From: Bog-793 sp035625025
GTDB taxonomy: Bacteria > Actinomycetota > Acidimicrobiia > Acidimicrobiales > Bog-793
NCBI GenBank assembly: GCA_035625025.1
Contig: DASPQJ010000018.1
Span: forward strand, 1-64,000
Direction: 5' to 3'
Length of the DNA stretch: 64,000 bases
Shown one piece after another: positions 55,581 to 63,652 of the stretch; within the stretch, counting starts at the first letter, position 1, and the number at the start of each line of letters is the position of its first letter. The notes beneath the pieces were generated by a model. That model was given only the letters and a program-made list of their open reading frames with translations, was not told the origin of the DNA and searched no databases. Both the position numbers and the translations under genes were made by a program.

Positions 55581-57056
55581 ATGGCTGTTGCAGCCAAGAC
55601 CGTCGCGGGACCAGTGTCACTGGCCGATCAACCGAGGACGATGGGCATCTACTCGATGACCCTCTTCGCCGTCTCGGCGATCATCACCCTCGACACAGTC
55701 GCGGTCGCGTGCGCCCTCGGTGTCGAGTGCATCACCCTGTACGTGATATTCGCTCTCGTTTTCTTCGTCCCCTATGGCCTCGTCACCGCCGAACTGGGTA
55801 GTGCCTGGCCCCAGGAGGGCGGCATCTATGTCTGGGTCCGCGAGGCTTATGGGCGCCGCTGGGGGACCTTCACCGCCTGGCTCTACTGGGTGAATGTGGC
55901 CTACTGGGCGCCGGCGGTCTTCGTCGTGTTCGCCGGCACCTTGTCGGCTGCGTTCTGGGGCGGGATGAGCCGCACCTCCGCCGAGATCATCGTCATCGCC
56001 CTGATCTGGCTCATGGTGCTCATCGGCATCCTGCCGATGTCACTGAGCAAGTGGGTCAACAGCGTGAGCGCGGTGCTGAAAGTGGCTGTTCTCGTCGTGC
56101 TTTGCGGCATGGGCATCGGGTTTGCGATCACCCACGGTGTCGCAAACTCCTTCTCAGCGCGACACTGGGTGCCTTCCTTCGGTGCCAACTGGAGTTTTCT
56201 GCCGATTATCGTCTACAACTTCATGGGTTTCGAACTCATGAGCTCGGCCGCTGGCGCGGTCAAGAGCCCCAGACGCGACATCCCGCGCATGCTGCTCGCG
56301 GGGGGCGTGATCATCGTAGTGGCCCAGTTGCTCGGTAACTTCGGAATCCTCTCGACCATTCCGCTCAAGAACCTGTCCATCGTCTCGGGAATGGCCGACG
56401 CGATGAGACTCTCATTCCACGCTGTCCTCGGAAGCGCGGCCACGCCGGTCTATGACCTTTTCATCGTCCTGTTGCTGTTCACCTTGATCGGCAACATGGT
56501 GACCTGGTCGATCGGCGCCAACCACTCCATGGGGTCGACAGGACTCGACCGCTCCGCTCCCGGCGTCTTCGGCCACGCGAACAGGCGATTTTTCACGCCG
56601 GACTACGCGTTTGTGCTCATGGGCGTGCTCGCCACGGCGTTGGCGGTCATCAACTACACCTTCTTCGCCACCAAGGAGAGCGTGTTCTGGAGCATCTTCG
56701 CCTTGAGCTCGATCGTGTTCCTGTTCCCCTACCTGTTGATGTTCCCCTCGGTGATCATGCTGCGGAAGAAGCAGCCAGGAGTGGGGCGCTCCTACACGGT
56801 CCCCTACGGTCGGCCGGGCGTCTGGCTCAGCGTCGTCCTGACAATGGCCGGTGTGATGCTCGCCATTGTCCTGTTCTTCTACCTCGTACCCACGGGAACA
56901 CCTAAAGTGACCTATTGGGCCGTCACCGGAGGGGGCACGGTGGCGAGCATGCTCGTCGGCTGGTGGCTGACACGGCGCGCCGGCACCGACGCCGTCACGT
57001 CGAGCGGTTCGCGCGTCGACCTCAGCACACCTGTCGAGCAGACGCTGTTGGGATAG
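55581..57056 (+). CDS. APC-superfamily amino acid/polyamine permease
   Basis: The 491-residue protein has about 12 hydrophobic helices, with the APC start SAIITLDTVAVACALG and GSAWPQEGGIYVWVREAYGR. Its position suggests uptake of agmatine or exchange of agmatine for putrescine, as in other agmatine-deiminase operons; amino acid transport is possible. A clean GGAGGT precedes ATG 55581, 32 bases after the aguA stop, so it belongs to the same transcript. Confidence 0.9.
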   Translation: MAVAAKTVAGPVSLADQPRTMGIYSMTLFAVSAIITLDTVAVACALGVECITLYVIFALVFFVPYGLVTAELGSAWPQEGGIYVWVREAYGRRWGTFTAWLYWVNVAYWAPAVFVVFAGTLSAAFWGGMSRTSAEIIVIALIWLMVLIGILPMSLSKWVNSVSAVLKVAVLVVLCGMGIGFAITHGVANSFSARHWVPSFGANWSFLPIIVYNFMGFELMSSAAGAVKSPRRDIPRMLLAGGVIIVVAQLLGNFGILSTIPLKNLSIVSGMADAMRLSFHAVLGSAATPVYDLFIVLLLFTLIGNMVTWSIGANHSMGSTGLDRSAPGVFGHANRRFFTPDYAFVLMGVLATALAVINYTFFATKESVFWSIFALSSIVFLFPYLLMFPSVIMLRKKQPGVGRSYTVPYGRPGVWLSVVLTMAGVMLAIVLFFYLVPTGTPKVTYWAVTGGGTVASMLVGWWLTRRAGTDAVTSSGSRVDLSTPVEQTLLG

Positions 57057-57649
57057 CCGGTCGTCTATTCCTCCGGCAAATATCCCGCGTCTGTTCGGGG
57101 CACGGTTATCTGCGCACCAGTTCTTGCCACCAACGGAACGGCGCTGAGTGCGCCGAGGATGACCCGGGAGCGAGCCGCCGCGATTCGCGCTCAGCGACAC
57201 TGAGAGCAGCGAACCACTTAGGATCGTTTCCGGTCACAACCAGATCGTGGTCACGCGGTTGTGAACGAAGGAGCTTGCGTCGCTCCTCCGATTCTGACAA
57301 GCCGCCATCCACCATCGCGTGGCCTTCTCGGGCACGTGACAATCGGCGAGGAAGCCCTTTGTCAGCGAGCAGTCGAATGGCCCAAGGCCGCTCCAGACAG
57401 CGGAAACTACTATTCAGAACTGCCATCCCATCGCTCCATGGACCAGGGACGCTCGTCCGGCGCGCCGTGTGGTGGAGCCGGGAGCGAGCCGAGGCGTAAA
57501 CCATGACGTCTGGGCTGCCAGGATTTTCAGTGCACAAGAGTGGCTCAGATGTCGCCCCGGTCTGGCAGAGCAAGGATCGTAGATTCCTTCTTCTCGCCCG
57601 AAGCAGCCGTAAGACGAGCGACCGGCGACGCCGTCGCGGAAGCACTTAC
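57057..57649. other. 593-bp intergenic region with repeat copy B
   Basis: The gap follows the agmatine operon. Repeat copy B (57231-57408) occupies the middle. A 180-codon minus-strand frame covers much of it but lacks a family and a clear start signal, so no gene is called. Confidence 0.45.
57231..57408. repeat. Diverged 175-bp intergenic repeat, copy B
   Basis: Partner of 49978-50153, same orientation. In this copy AGGAGC / GCTCCT can form a hairpin that is not conserved in copy A. The minus-strand frame LLADKGLPRRLSR remains open here and extends beyond the repeat. Confidence 0.7.
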
Positions 57650-57937
57650 TCACTTTGGCGATTGTCGTGACACGAAGAGACGGGCCGTTTCCCCCCTGGG
57701 AAGTGAAGGGTTCGTAGACAAAGGGCGCGTTGCCGCTGACGACGGGACTGTGCTCGAAGTCGGCGGCGCATTTGTCGGCGGCGCGGTCACCCCCGGAGCT
57801 CCGCCCGTACTCGGCTGATGTGCCCCTCGGGAACTTCCGATCCCACCGATCCCGCCGCCCAGATGCCCTCCGGCAAGATAAATGGTCAACATCGCGCTAA
57901 CCAATAGGATTCGGGATTGCCGAGTGACCGGTTCCAT
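57650..57937 (-). CDS. Possible small secreted protein (95 aa)
   Basis: The frame begins at ATG 57937 with a signal-peptide-like N-terminus (RQSRILLVSAMLTIYLAGG) followed by a Gly/Pro/Thr-rich stretch (APPTNAPPTSSTVPSS). There is only a weak ribosome-binding site. It is head-to-head with the nucleosidase gene. It may be a real secreted peptide or a truncated remnant. Confidence 0.4.
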   Translation of the reverse strand: MEPVTRQSRILLVSAMLTIYLAGGHLGGGIGGIGSSRGAHQPSTGGAPGVTAPPTNAPPTSSTVPSSAATRPLSTNPSLPRGETARLFVSRQSPK

Positions 57938-58036
57938 GCAACCAGCCTCTGGCACGTGGCGTGACTTAACGGCGCTTCGGAAATGAGCGAGATTGGCGTC
58001 TATAGATCGAATTCTCCGGACGAAAGGAGGAGAACC

Positions 58037-59293
58037 ATGACCTTTTTCATTGGAAACAAAGGCCACGACAAGGGCACCAACGATCGCGGCATGAGCCATC
58101 GTCTCGCTGGACGAACCGCGCTCGTGGCGGTCGTCATCGCCGGTGGTCTCACTGTCGGTGCGATCGCCTCGGCCTCAACAAGGACAAGTCCGGCTGCCGC
58201 GCACCCCCTCGCGCCGATCGGGATCATCAGTGCCGAAGGGGCGGAACAAGCGCCGGTGCTCGCCGCCATGCACGTGACCAGGTCAGTAGCGGTCGACGGG
58301 TATCTCTTCTACCTCGGTTCGATCGATGGCCGTCCGGTGGTGGACGCGTTCGGCGGCGAGGTCGACGAGTCAGCCGAGCTGGCCGCCTACCTTCTTATCT
58401 CGCATTTCCATCCCCGCGCCATGTTGTTCTCAGGGACGGCGGGCGCTCAAGCCGCACCCATCAACGTGGGCGATGTCGTCGTCAGCGGGATGGTCGTCGA
58501 CAAGTCCAACCTCCACTACCAGCTCGGCGGGTACCAGACCCCGTACGAGGGGGTCGAGATGCACGTCGGATCGGGCGTGACGATCGCAGGTGACGAAACC
58601 GCCGGGTACGACAACCCGTTGCCGACTCCGGCCGACGCGAAGACCTTCGGCAGCGGACCGTCTACGCCGAACAAGCAATGGGTTTACATCACGGCTTTCG
58701 CCGCAACCCGTCAGCTCGTGGAGACCGCAGAGCAGGCACCGTCGCTCGGCACGACCACCGTCGCGGACGCGACCGGCCAGAAGGCGAAGGGTGTCATCGC
58801 GAACCGGATCGTTGTCGGAGTGATCGGGCAGGCGCCTGTGTGGACCGAGCCCTTGCCATGGCTCGAAGCACAGGACTTCGTGTATCAGACCGATGCCGAG
58901 GAGAACGAAGGCACCGGGTTCGCCTTCGCGTGTGCGTCACAAGGCGTTCCCTGGATGGTCGTCCGGGGGATCTCGGACACGCCCTGGCATCCCAACGCCT
59001 ATGACGGCGTCATCGCGTCGGACCACGCCGCGACGGTCGCCGTCTATGTGGTGGACCATCTCCCGGACACGATCAGCGCGAAGCCCGCGACCTTCGCGGA
59101 CCTGTCGCCTGAGACCAATGCCAGGGTCGCCGGATACGTGATCGCGAAGCAGGCGTGGTTCACCGTCGGCCCGGTGACCAAGGTCAGTTACGTGGCCGCA
59201 AACGGCAAAGCCAAGACGCTTTCGGGCGCGGCGCTGAAGGCTCTCGAAAAGGAGTACACCTACGGCGCGAGCACAATCGGACCAGTCGGTTAG
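58037..59293 (+). CDS. Secreted nucleosidase of the PNP/MTAN superfamily
   Basis: The 418-residue product has a signal peptide (RTALVAVVIAGGLTVGAIASA) and a phosphorylase/nucleosidase fold: IGIISAEGAEQAPVL at the start of the mature chain, MLFSGTAGAQ, NVGDVVVSGMVV and the base/ribose site TDAEENEGTGFAFACASQG followed by VVRGISDTPW. The intracellular homologue cleaves methylthioadenosine or S-adenosylhomocysteine. Export is unusual and suggests nucleoside scavenging outside the membrane. AAAGGAGGAG gives a clear start at ATG 58037. The C-terminal 70 residues extend past the family core. Confidence 0.85.
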   Translation: MTFFIGNKGHDKGTNDRGMSHRLAGRTALVAVVIAGGLTVGAIASASTRTSPAAAHPLAPIGIISAEGAEQAPVLAAMHVTRSVAVDGYLFYLGSIDGRPVVDAFGGEVDESAELAAYLLISHFHPRAMLFSGTAGAQAAPINVGDVVVSGMVVDKSNLHYQLGGYQTPYEGVEMHVGSGVTIAGDETAGYDNPLPTPADAKTFGSGPSTPNKQWVYITAFAATRQLVETAEQAPSLGTTTVADATGQKAKGVIANRIVVGVIGQAPVWTEPLPWLEAQDFVYQTDAEENEGTGFAFACASQGVPWMVVRGISDTPWHPNAYDGVIASDHAATVAVYVVDHLPDTISAKPATFADLSPETNARVAGYVIAKQAWFTVGPVTKVSYVAANGKAKTLSGAALKALEKEYTYGASTIGPVG

Positions 59294-59626
59294 TCTCCGC
59301 AAACCGATGGCGGCGATCAAGAGGGACCTCTGCCGACGCGCGTAACGGTCATGCAAGTGACCCTGCTCGTTCGATGCTCCAGGAGTGAACCGCCCTGGGC
59401 TTGATGGAGATTGCAGATATTGGATTCCAACCGCCCAAGCGATGGCCTTCAGTCAGTAGTAGGGTCCGTTGAACTCCGCCGGGGCTCGCCAACGAGTTGC
59501 AAGTGGCGACGGTCGTGACTGCCACTGACGAGGCTGTCGCGCGGTTGATCGCGCAACGTCCCTTGATCGTCGAGTTCGGGGCGATGCTCACCGCACCATT
59601 GGGACGGTTCCCACCGTTCCGGCCGC
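59294..59626. other. 333-bp stretch with possible coding remnant
   Basis: No intact gene is visible. A plus-strand reading around 59500-59650 (VATVVTATDEAVARLIAQR) looks protein-like but has no start and ends inside the transposase remnant. It may be debris of a second broken gene. Confidence 0.35.
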
Positions 59627-60192
59627 TCAGCCAAGCACCAGGTGAGTCGCCCGCAGCCTCATGAGGTTGTGAACCGCCCAGATGAAGCGCCATTCGCTCT
59701 GCACGGCGACAAGGCGGCGACCGGAAGAACGTCGGCTCCGGAGGTTGGCCTTGATGCTGCCGAACACCGGTTCCGTTGTGATCTTGCACCTCGCGTAGGT
59801 GCATCGCCCCCTGAGCCCGAGCACTTGGGAGAAGACCCCTGCGATCGCCTCTTCGTGCCGGCAGCGAGAGCGGGCGACGGTCGCGTGATCCAGCTGCTGA
59901 TTCGCTGCGACGACCAGGAAGTCGACGTCTTCTTGGAGCCGACGCTCGATCCTTCGCGACGAGTGCTCGCCTTGGCAAGAGGCGTAGAGCAGCACCGAAA
60001 GGATGACCTTCGGGTTATAGGCGGCCCCGCCGTGACCATCGTCCCGGTGGCGGTGCAGAACGCGGCGAGATCGAACTTTGCGACGACGTCGAGAACGGGG
60101 AACGCCAGGTCGTCATCCGAGAGCCAGTCAGCCACCGACGGCAGCAGCAAAAAGGGCTGCCCACGACCGGCTTCGCGCAGGTTGATCGACAT
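59627..60192 (-). pseudogene. IS1182-type transposase remnant (frameshift and internal deletion)
   Basis: The N-terminus MSINLREAGRGQPFLLLPSV, then SVADWLSDDDLAFPVLDVV, is read in one frame; the continuation DGHGGAAYNPKVILSVLLYA and DHATVARSRCRHEEA is in another, so a frameshift lies near 60030-60045. The middle of the transposase, including most of the DDE core, is missing, and the frame jumps to the C-terminal ITTEPVFGSIKANLRSRR and WAVHNLMRLRA. The element is dead. It sits directly beside tRNA-Gln. Confidence 0.85.
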
Positions 60193-60276
60193 GACCAATG
60201 GTCTCGCGCGACGAAGCGTGGGGGATGGCCAGGAATTGCCTGAATCGTGCGACAGCTCTGACCTGCTCCTACGCAG

Positions 60277-60349
60277 CTGGCGGGGGAGGACTCGAACCTC
60301 CAATTTCCTGATCCAAAGTCAGGCGTTCTGCCTCTTGAACTACCCGCCA
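60277..60349 (-). tRNA. tRNA-Gln (TTG anticodon)
   Basis: The 73-nt gene has perfect acceptor arms TGGCGGG / CCCGCCA, anticodon arm CCTGA-CTTTGGA-TCAGG with anticodon TTG, and T arm GGAGG-TTCGAGT-CCTCC. The discriminator is G and CCA is not encoded. The 3' end faces the agmatine region and matches the relic at 53078-53123. Confidence 0.95.
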
Positions 60350-60633
60350 CCGGATAACGACAAGTCGGTTCTTCGGTCGGTCTTCCGGCCCGTGGACCGC
60401 ACGTTGGCAAGACTCCAGCCTCGCGCAGGAATGGCGACACTGCGTGCGATCTCGTGGGAGCCGCGATCCAGGCAACCTGCATGAAGTCATCAACTGTGTC
60501 TCCCGCCCGTAGATTCGGCTCAGTTAAGCCTTGTTTGATGACTGCCTAAACTCATGCTTGAACCGTCTGACAATTGGCCATCGGGAGAACCGACATTCTT
60601 CACCGTATTCAGTCGTCGATCTCGCCTTCGCAT

Positions 60634-63267
60634 ATGACCCTCGCGCCGACCAAGCGACGATACCTCCACCTGCTCGGCGCCAGCGCCGTCGGCATGCTCT
60701 CGATCGGATCAATCGTCGCCATATCTGGTGAAAGCGCGTCCGCGGCCGTCGTTACTGTTTCTCGCGTCGTCCCGACAGTCAGGGTGGCATCAGTACTTCA
60801 CGGCACCACCGAACCTTCCGCTGCTTGGACCCACGGTCCCGATGTCGTCCCCGTCAACAGCGGTCCACGGCAACACGAGAACTCCACGACCGCCCGAAAA
60901 GGGCGACCGATAGTGACCTTCGAGCCGAGGAACGACAGCGTGCGCGCTGGTCAGATCGCGCGGTTTACAGCTCACGCGTCCGGAGACCCCGCACCCCGCG
61001 TCAGGTGGCAGGAACGGAGTGGCCCGGGAGATGCGTGGCAAAGGGTTCGTGGCGCAACCGCGACCACGTACTCGTTCAGGACGTCGAGGTCGGAGAACGG
61101 CTCTCAGTACCGGGCAGTCTTCACCAACACCGTCAGCTCCGCGACAACGAAGGTTGCGACTCTCAAGGTGCAGCCAGCGTCGACCGCGCCGGTGAACCCC
61201 AAACCCCCAGCAGTCGCTCCGGCCATCACCGGCCAGCCATCGAGTGAGACGGTTGCCTCGGGTTCCACCGCGACTTTCAGCGCCGCGGCCTCCGGCAACC
61301 CGACACCGGCCGTGCAGTGGCAGGTCTCGTCGAACAACCGCGCCAGCTGGAGCGTCGTCGCCGGCGCGACCTCGCCGTCCTACTCCTTCACGGCATCGAG
61401 CTCCGAGAGCGGCTTTCAGTACCGAGCGGTCTTCACGAACTCCGTGAGTTCCGCCACGACGGATGCCGCGACGTTGACCGTCAGCCTCGCGAGCACGACC
61501 AACGTCAACATTCCCCAGGCTGCGCCGTTCACGGGATCGACCACTACGACCGACTCGTCGTCTTTCACCCAGCAGCTCCAGCCCATTGGGCAGAACGGCG
61601 TTTCGGTTACCTACGTGACCACCGTGTCGAACGCAAACCTCACCGTCTCGAGATCAGGTCTCGTCAGCACCGTCGATGGCCCTCTCGCAGCGAACAGCTA
61701 CACCGTCTCGGGCTCCGACTCAACAGCCCTCGGAGACGCCGGCACGTGGACCTACACGCTCACGGTGAACGGGGTCAACATCTCCCAAGCCGCGCCATTC
61801 TCAGACACGACCACAACGACCGTTTCGTCGACCTTCACCCAGCAACTGCAGCCCATCGGCCAGAACGGTGCCGCTGTCACCTACGTCACCGCCGTACCGA
61901 ACGCGAACCTCACCGTCTCGAGCTCGGGTCTGGTAAGTACCGTGGGCGGGCCACTCGTCGCGAACGACTACACGGTCTCGGGCTCGGACTCGACCGCCCT
62001 CGGGGACGCCGGCACCTGGAGTTACACGCTCACCGTCACAGCTGGCGTAGCCCCGACCATCACCAGCCAGCCCTCGAGTGAGACCGTCGCCTCCGGGACC
62101 ACCGCGAACTTCAGTGCCGCGGCGTCGGGCAGCCCGACACCGACCGTGCAATGGCAGGTCTCGTCCAACGCTGGCAGCACCTGGACGAACGTTTCCGGCG
62201 CGACCTCGCCGTCCTACTCCTTCACGGCGTCGAGCTCGGAGAACGGCAATGAGTACCAGGCGGTCTTCACCAACGCCGTGAGCTCCGCGACGACGAACAC
62301 CGCGACCTTGACCGTCGACTTTGCCCCGGCGATCACCGCCCAGCCGTCGGACGAGACGGTCGTCTCGGGGTCCACCGCGACTTTCAGCGCCGCGGCCTCC
62401 GGCAACCCGACACCGACCGTGCAGTGGCAGGTCTCGTCTAACGCTGGCAGCACCTGGACGAACGTCTCCGGCGCGACCTCGCCGTCCTACTCCTTCACGG
62501 CGTCGAGCTCGGAGAACGGCGATCAGTTCCGAGCGGTCTTCACCAACTCCGTGAGCTCCGCGACGACGAACGTCGCGCTCTTGACCGTCAACTCCGCGAG
62601 CACAACTTCCACGAACTGGTCCGGTTACGCGGCAACCGGGGCCACGTTCACCTCGGTCAGCGGCGATTGGACCGTCCCGGCCGTGACCTGTCTGTCGGAC
62701 GAGGCCACGTACTCCTCGACCTGGATCGGCATCGACGGCTACCTGCCTACAAGCTCCACAGTCGAACAAGACGGCACCGAGTCCGACTGCCTCGACGGTT
62801 CGCCCTCCTACGACGCCTGGTACGAGATGTATGGCGATTCCGCCGTGAGCGGCGGCGACGAAGTCCCGATTTCGCACCCGATCTCCCCGGGCGATGCGAT
62901 GACCGCGTCGGTCAGTGTGGCGGGCGGGACCTGGACCCTCGCGATCTCAGACACGACGAAGGGGTGGAACTTCTCCATCAACATCGCTTCGCCCTCGCCA
63001 GCCCCCGCGCAATCGTCGGCGGAATGGATCGTCGAACGACCTGAGGTCTGTTCCCCACACTGCTCGCTCACCCCGCTCGCTGACTTTGGGGCGGTGAGCT
63101 TCACCAACGCAACGGCAACGGGAAACGGCGTCAACGGCCCGATCACCGCGTTCTCGGAGTCAGCGATCGAGATGGTGAGCGGTCCGGGCTCTTCGACCCC
63201 ACTGGCGATGCCCGGGCCGCTCGATCCCACCGGGGAGGACTTCACGGACACCTGGGAAGCGTCGTGA
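60634..63267 (+). CDS. Secreted glutamic peptidase (family G1) with immunoglobulin-like repeats
   Basis: The 877-residue protein has a signal peptide (LLGASAVGMLSIGSIVAISG), a Ser/Pro-rich spacer, then an array: Ig-like units at about 92-180, 197-284, 475-561 and 565-653, and between them two 90-residue units of another repeat (about 291-469; LQPIGQNG, SGLVSTV, SGSDSTALGDAGTW). The C-terminal 200 residues are an eqolisin domain: NWSGYAATGATFTSVSGDWT, STWIGIDGYLPTSSTVEQ with the catalytic Gln, DAWYEMYGD, and SSAEWIVERPE with the catalytic Glu. It should be an acid protease in the medium or on the surface. ATG 60634 fits a signal peptide; TTG 60574 is the alternative. Confidence 0.88.
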   Translation: MTLAPTKRRYLHLLGASAVGMLSIGSIVAISGESASAAVVTVSRVVPTVRVASVLHGTTEPSAAWTHGPDVVPVNSGPRQHENSTTARKGRPIVTFEPRNDSVRAGQIARFTAHASGDPAPRVRWQERSGPGDAWQRVRGATATTYSFRTSRSENGSQYRAVFTNTVSSATTKVATLKVQPASTAPVNPKPPAVAPAITGQPSSETVASGSTATFSAAASGNPTPAVQWQVSSNNRASWSVVAGATSPSYSFTASSSESGFQYRAVFTNSVSSATTDAATLTVSLASTTNVNIPQAAPFTGSTTTTDSSSFTQQLQPIGQNGVSVTYVTTVSNANLTVSRSGLVSTVDGPLAANSYTVSGSDSTALGDAGTWTYTLTVNGVNISQAAPFSDTTTTTVSSTFTQQLQPIGQNGAAVTYVTAVPNANLTVSSSGLVSTVGGPLVANDYTVSGSDSTALGDAGTWSYTLTVTAGVAPTITSQPSSETVASGTTANFSAAASGSPTPTVQWQVSSNAGSTWTNVSGATSPSYSFTASSSENGNEYQAVFTNAVSSATTNTATLTVDFAPAITAQPSDETVVSGSTATFSAAASGNPTPTVQWQVSSNAGSTWTNVSGATSPSYSFTASSSENGDQFRAVFTNSVSSATTNVALLTVNSASTTSTNWSGYAATGATFTSVSGDWTVPAVTCLSDEATYSSTWIGIDGYLPTSSTVEQDGTESDCLDGSPSYDAWYEMYGDSAVSGGDEVPISHPISPGDAMTASVSVAGGTWTLAISDTTKGWNFSINIASPSPAPAQSSAEWIVERPEVCSPHCSLTPLADFGAVSFTNATATGNGVNGPITAFSESAIEMVSGPGSSTPLAMPGPLDPTGEDFTDTWEAS
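61222..62598. repeat. DNA encoding tandem Ig-like and companion repeats
   Basis: Units of about 270 bases recur: 61507-61770 resembles 61777-62043, and 62056-62325 is close to identical to 62326-62590 over long stretches; 61222-61482 is a more diverged relative. The near identity of the last two points to recent duplication or gene conversion. Copy number may vary between strains. Confidence 0.85.
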
Positions 63268-63512
63268 CCCACGCTTGGATCGTGACCTCAACGGTCGGCG
63301 ACCGGGTTGCCCAAGGTCCCTCAAGTTCTTCCCGGAACGGGTCGCCTCTCCCCCGGACTGTCCTGACAGCGTCTCGGTGCGCCCAGCTCCTTTACCGGTG
63401 GCAAGACTGGCTACGCCGGACAGGTCCGGCCGATCTGTCTCCGGCGTTCCGGTGGTGCTGATGCCGCGTCGTGGACGTCGATCGGTCTCCATCAGCTAAC
63501 GTCTGCGAAGTC

Positions 63513-63608
63513 ATGGGATCGCTGATCAAGAAGCGCCGGAAGCGGATGCGCAAGAAGAAGCACAAGAAGATGCTGAAGCGCACGCGTTGGCAGCGCCGCG
63601 CGAAGTAG
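63513..63608 (+). CDS. 30S ribosomal protein bS22 (31 aa)
   Basis: A 31-codon gene encodes an extremely basic peptide (MGSLIKKRRKRMRKKKHKKM and a short tail LKRTRWQRRAK), matching the small actinobacterial ribosomal protein bS22/AURKAIP1-COX24-like family in length and sequence. It binds near the decoding site of the small subunit in mycobacteria. It is easily missed by gene finders. ATG 63513 is followed by a clean frame to TAG. Confidence 0.9.
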   Translation: MGSLIKKRRKRMRKKKHKKMLKRTRWQRRAK

Positions 63609-63652
63609 TCCCTTACCGCGCCGCGACGAAGGGCGCCCGCGGACCGGTCGTT

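Noticed and set aside
57540..57818. A 92-codon plus-strand frame before the nucleosidase gene
   Set aside because: No ribosome-binding site and composition typical of an antisense frame; the opposite frame with a signal-like start is the better, though still weak, candidate.
62056..62598. Regular repeats considered as a CRISPR array
   Set aside because: The repeats are 270-base coding units inside a long open frame, not short repeats with unique spacers.
61801..62877. A 358-codon minus-strand frame opposite the Ig repeats
   Set aside because: It is antisense to the repeats, Arg/Gly-rich, and repeats only because the real gene repeats.
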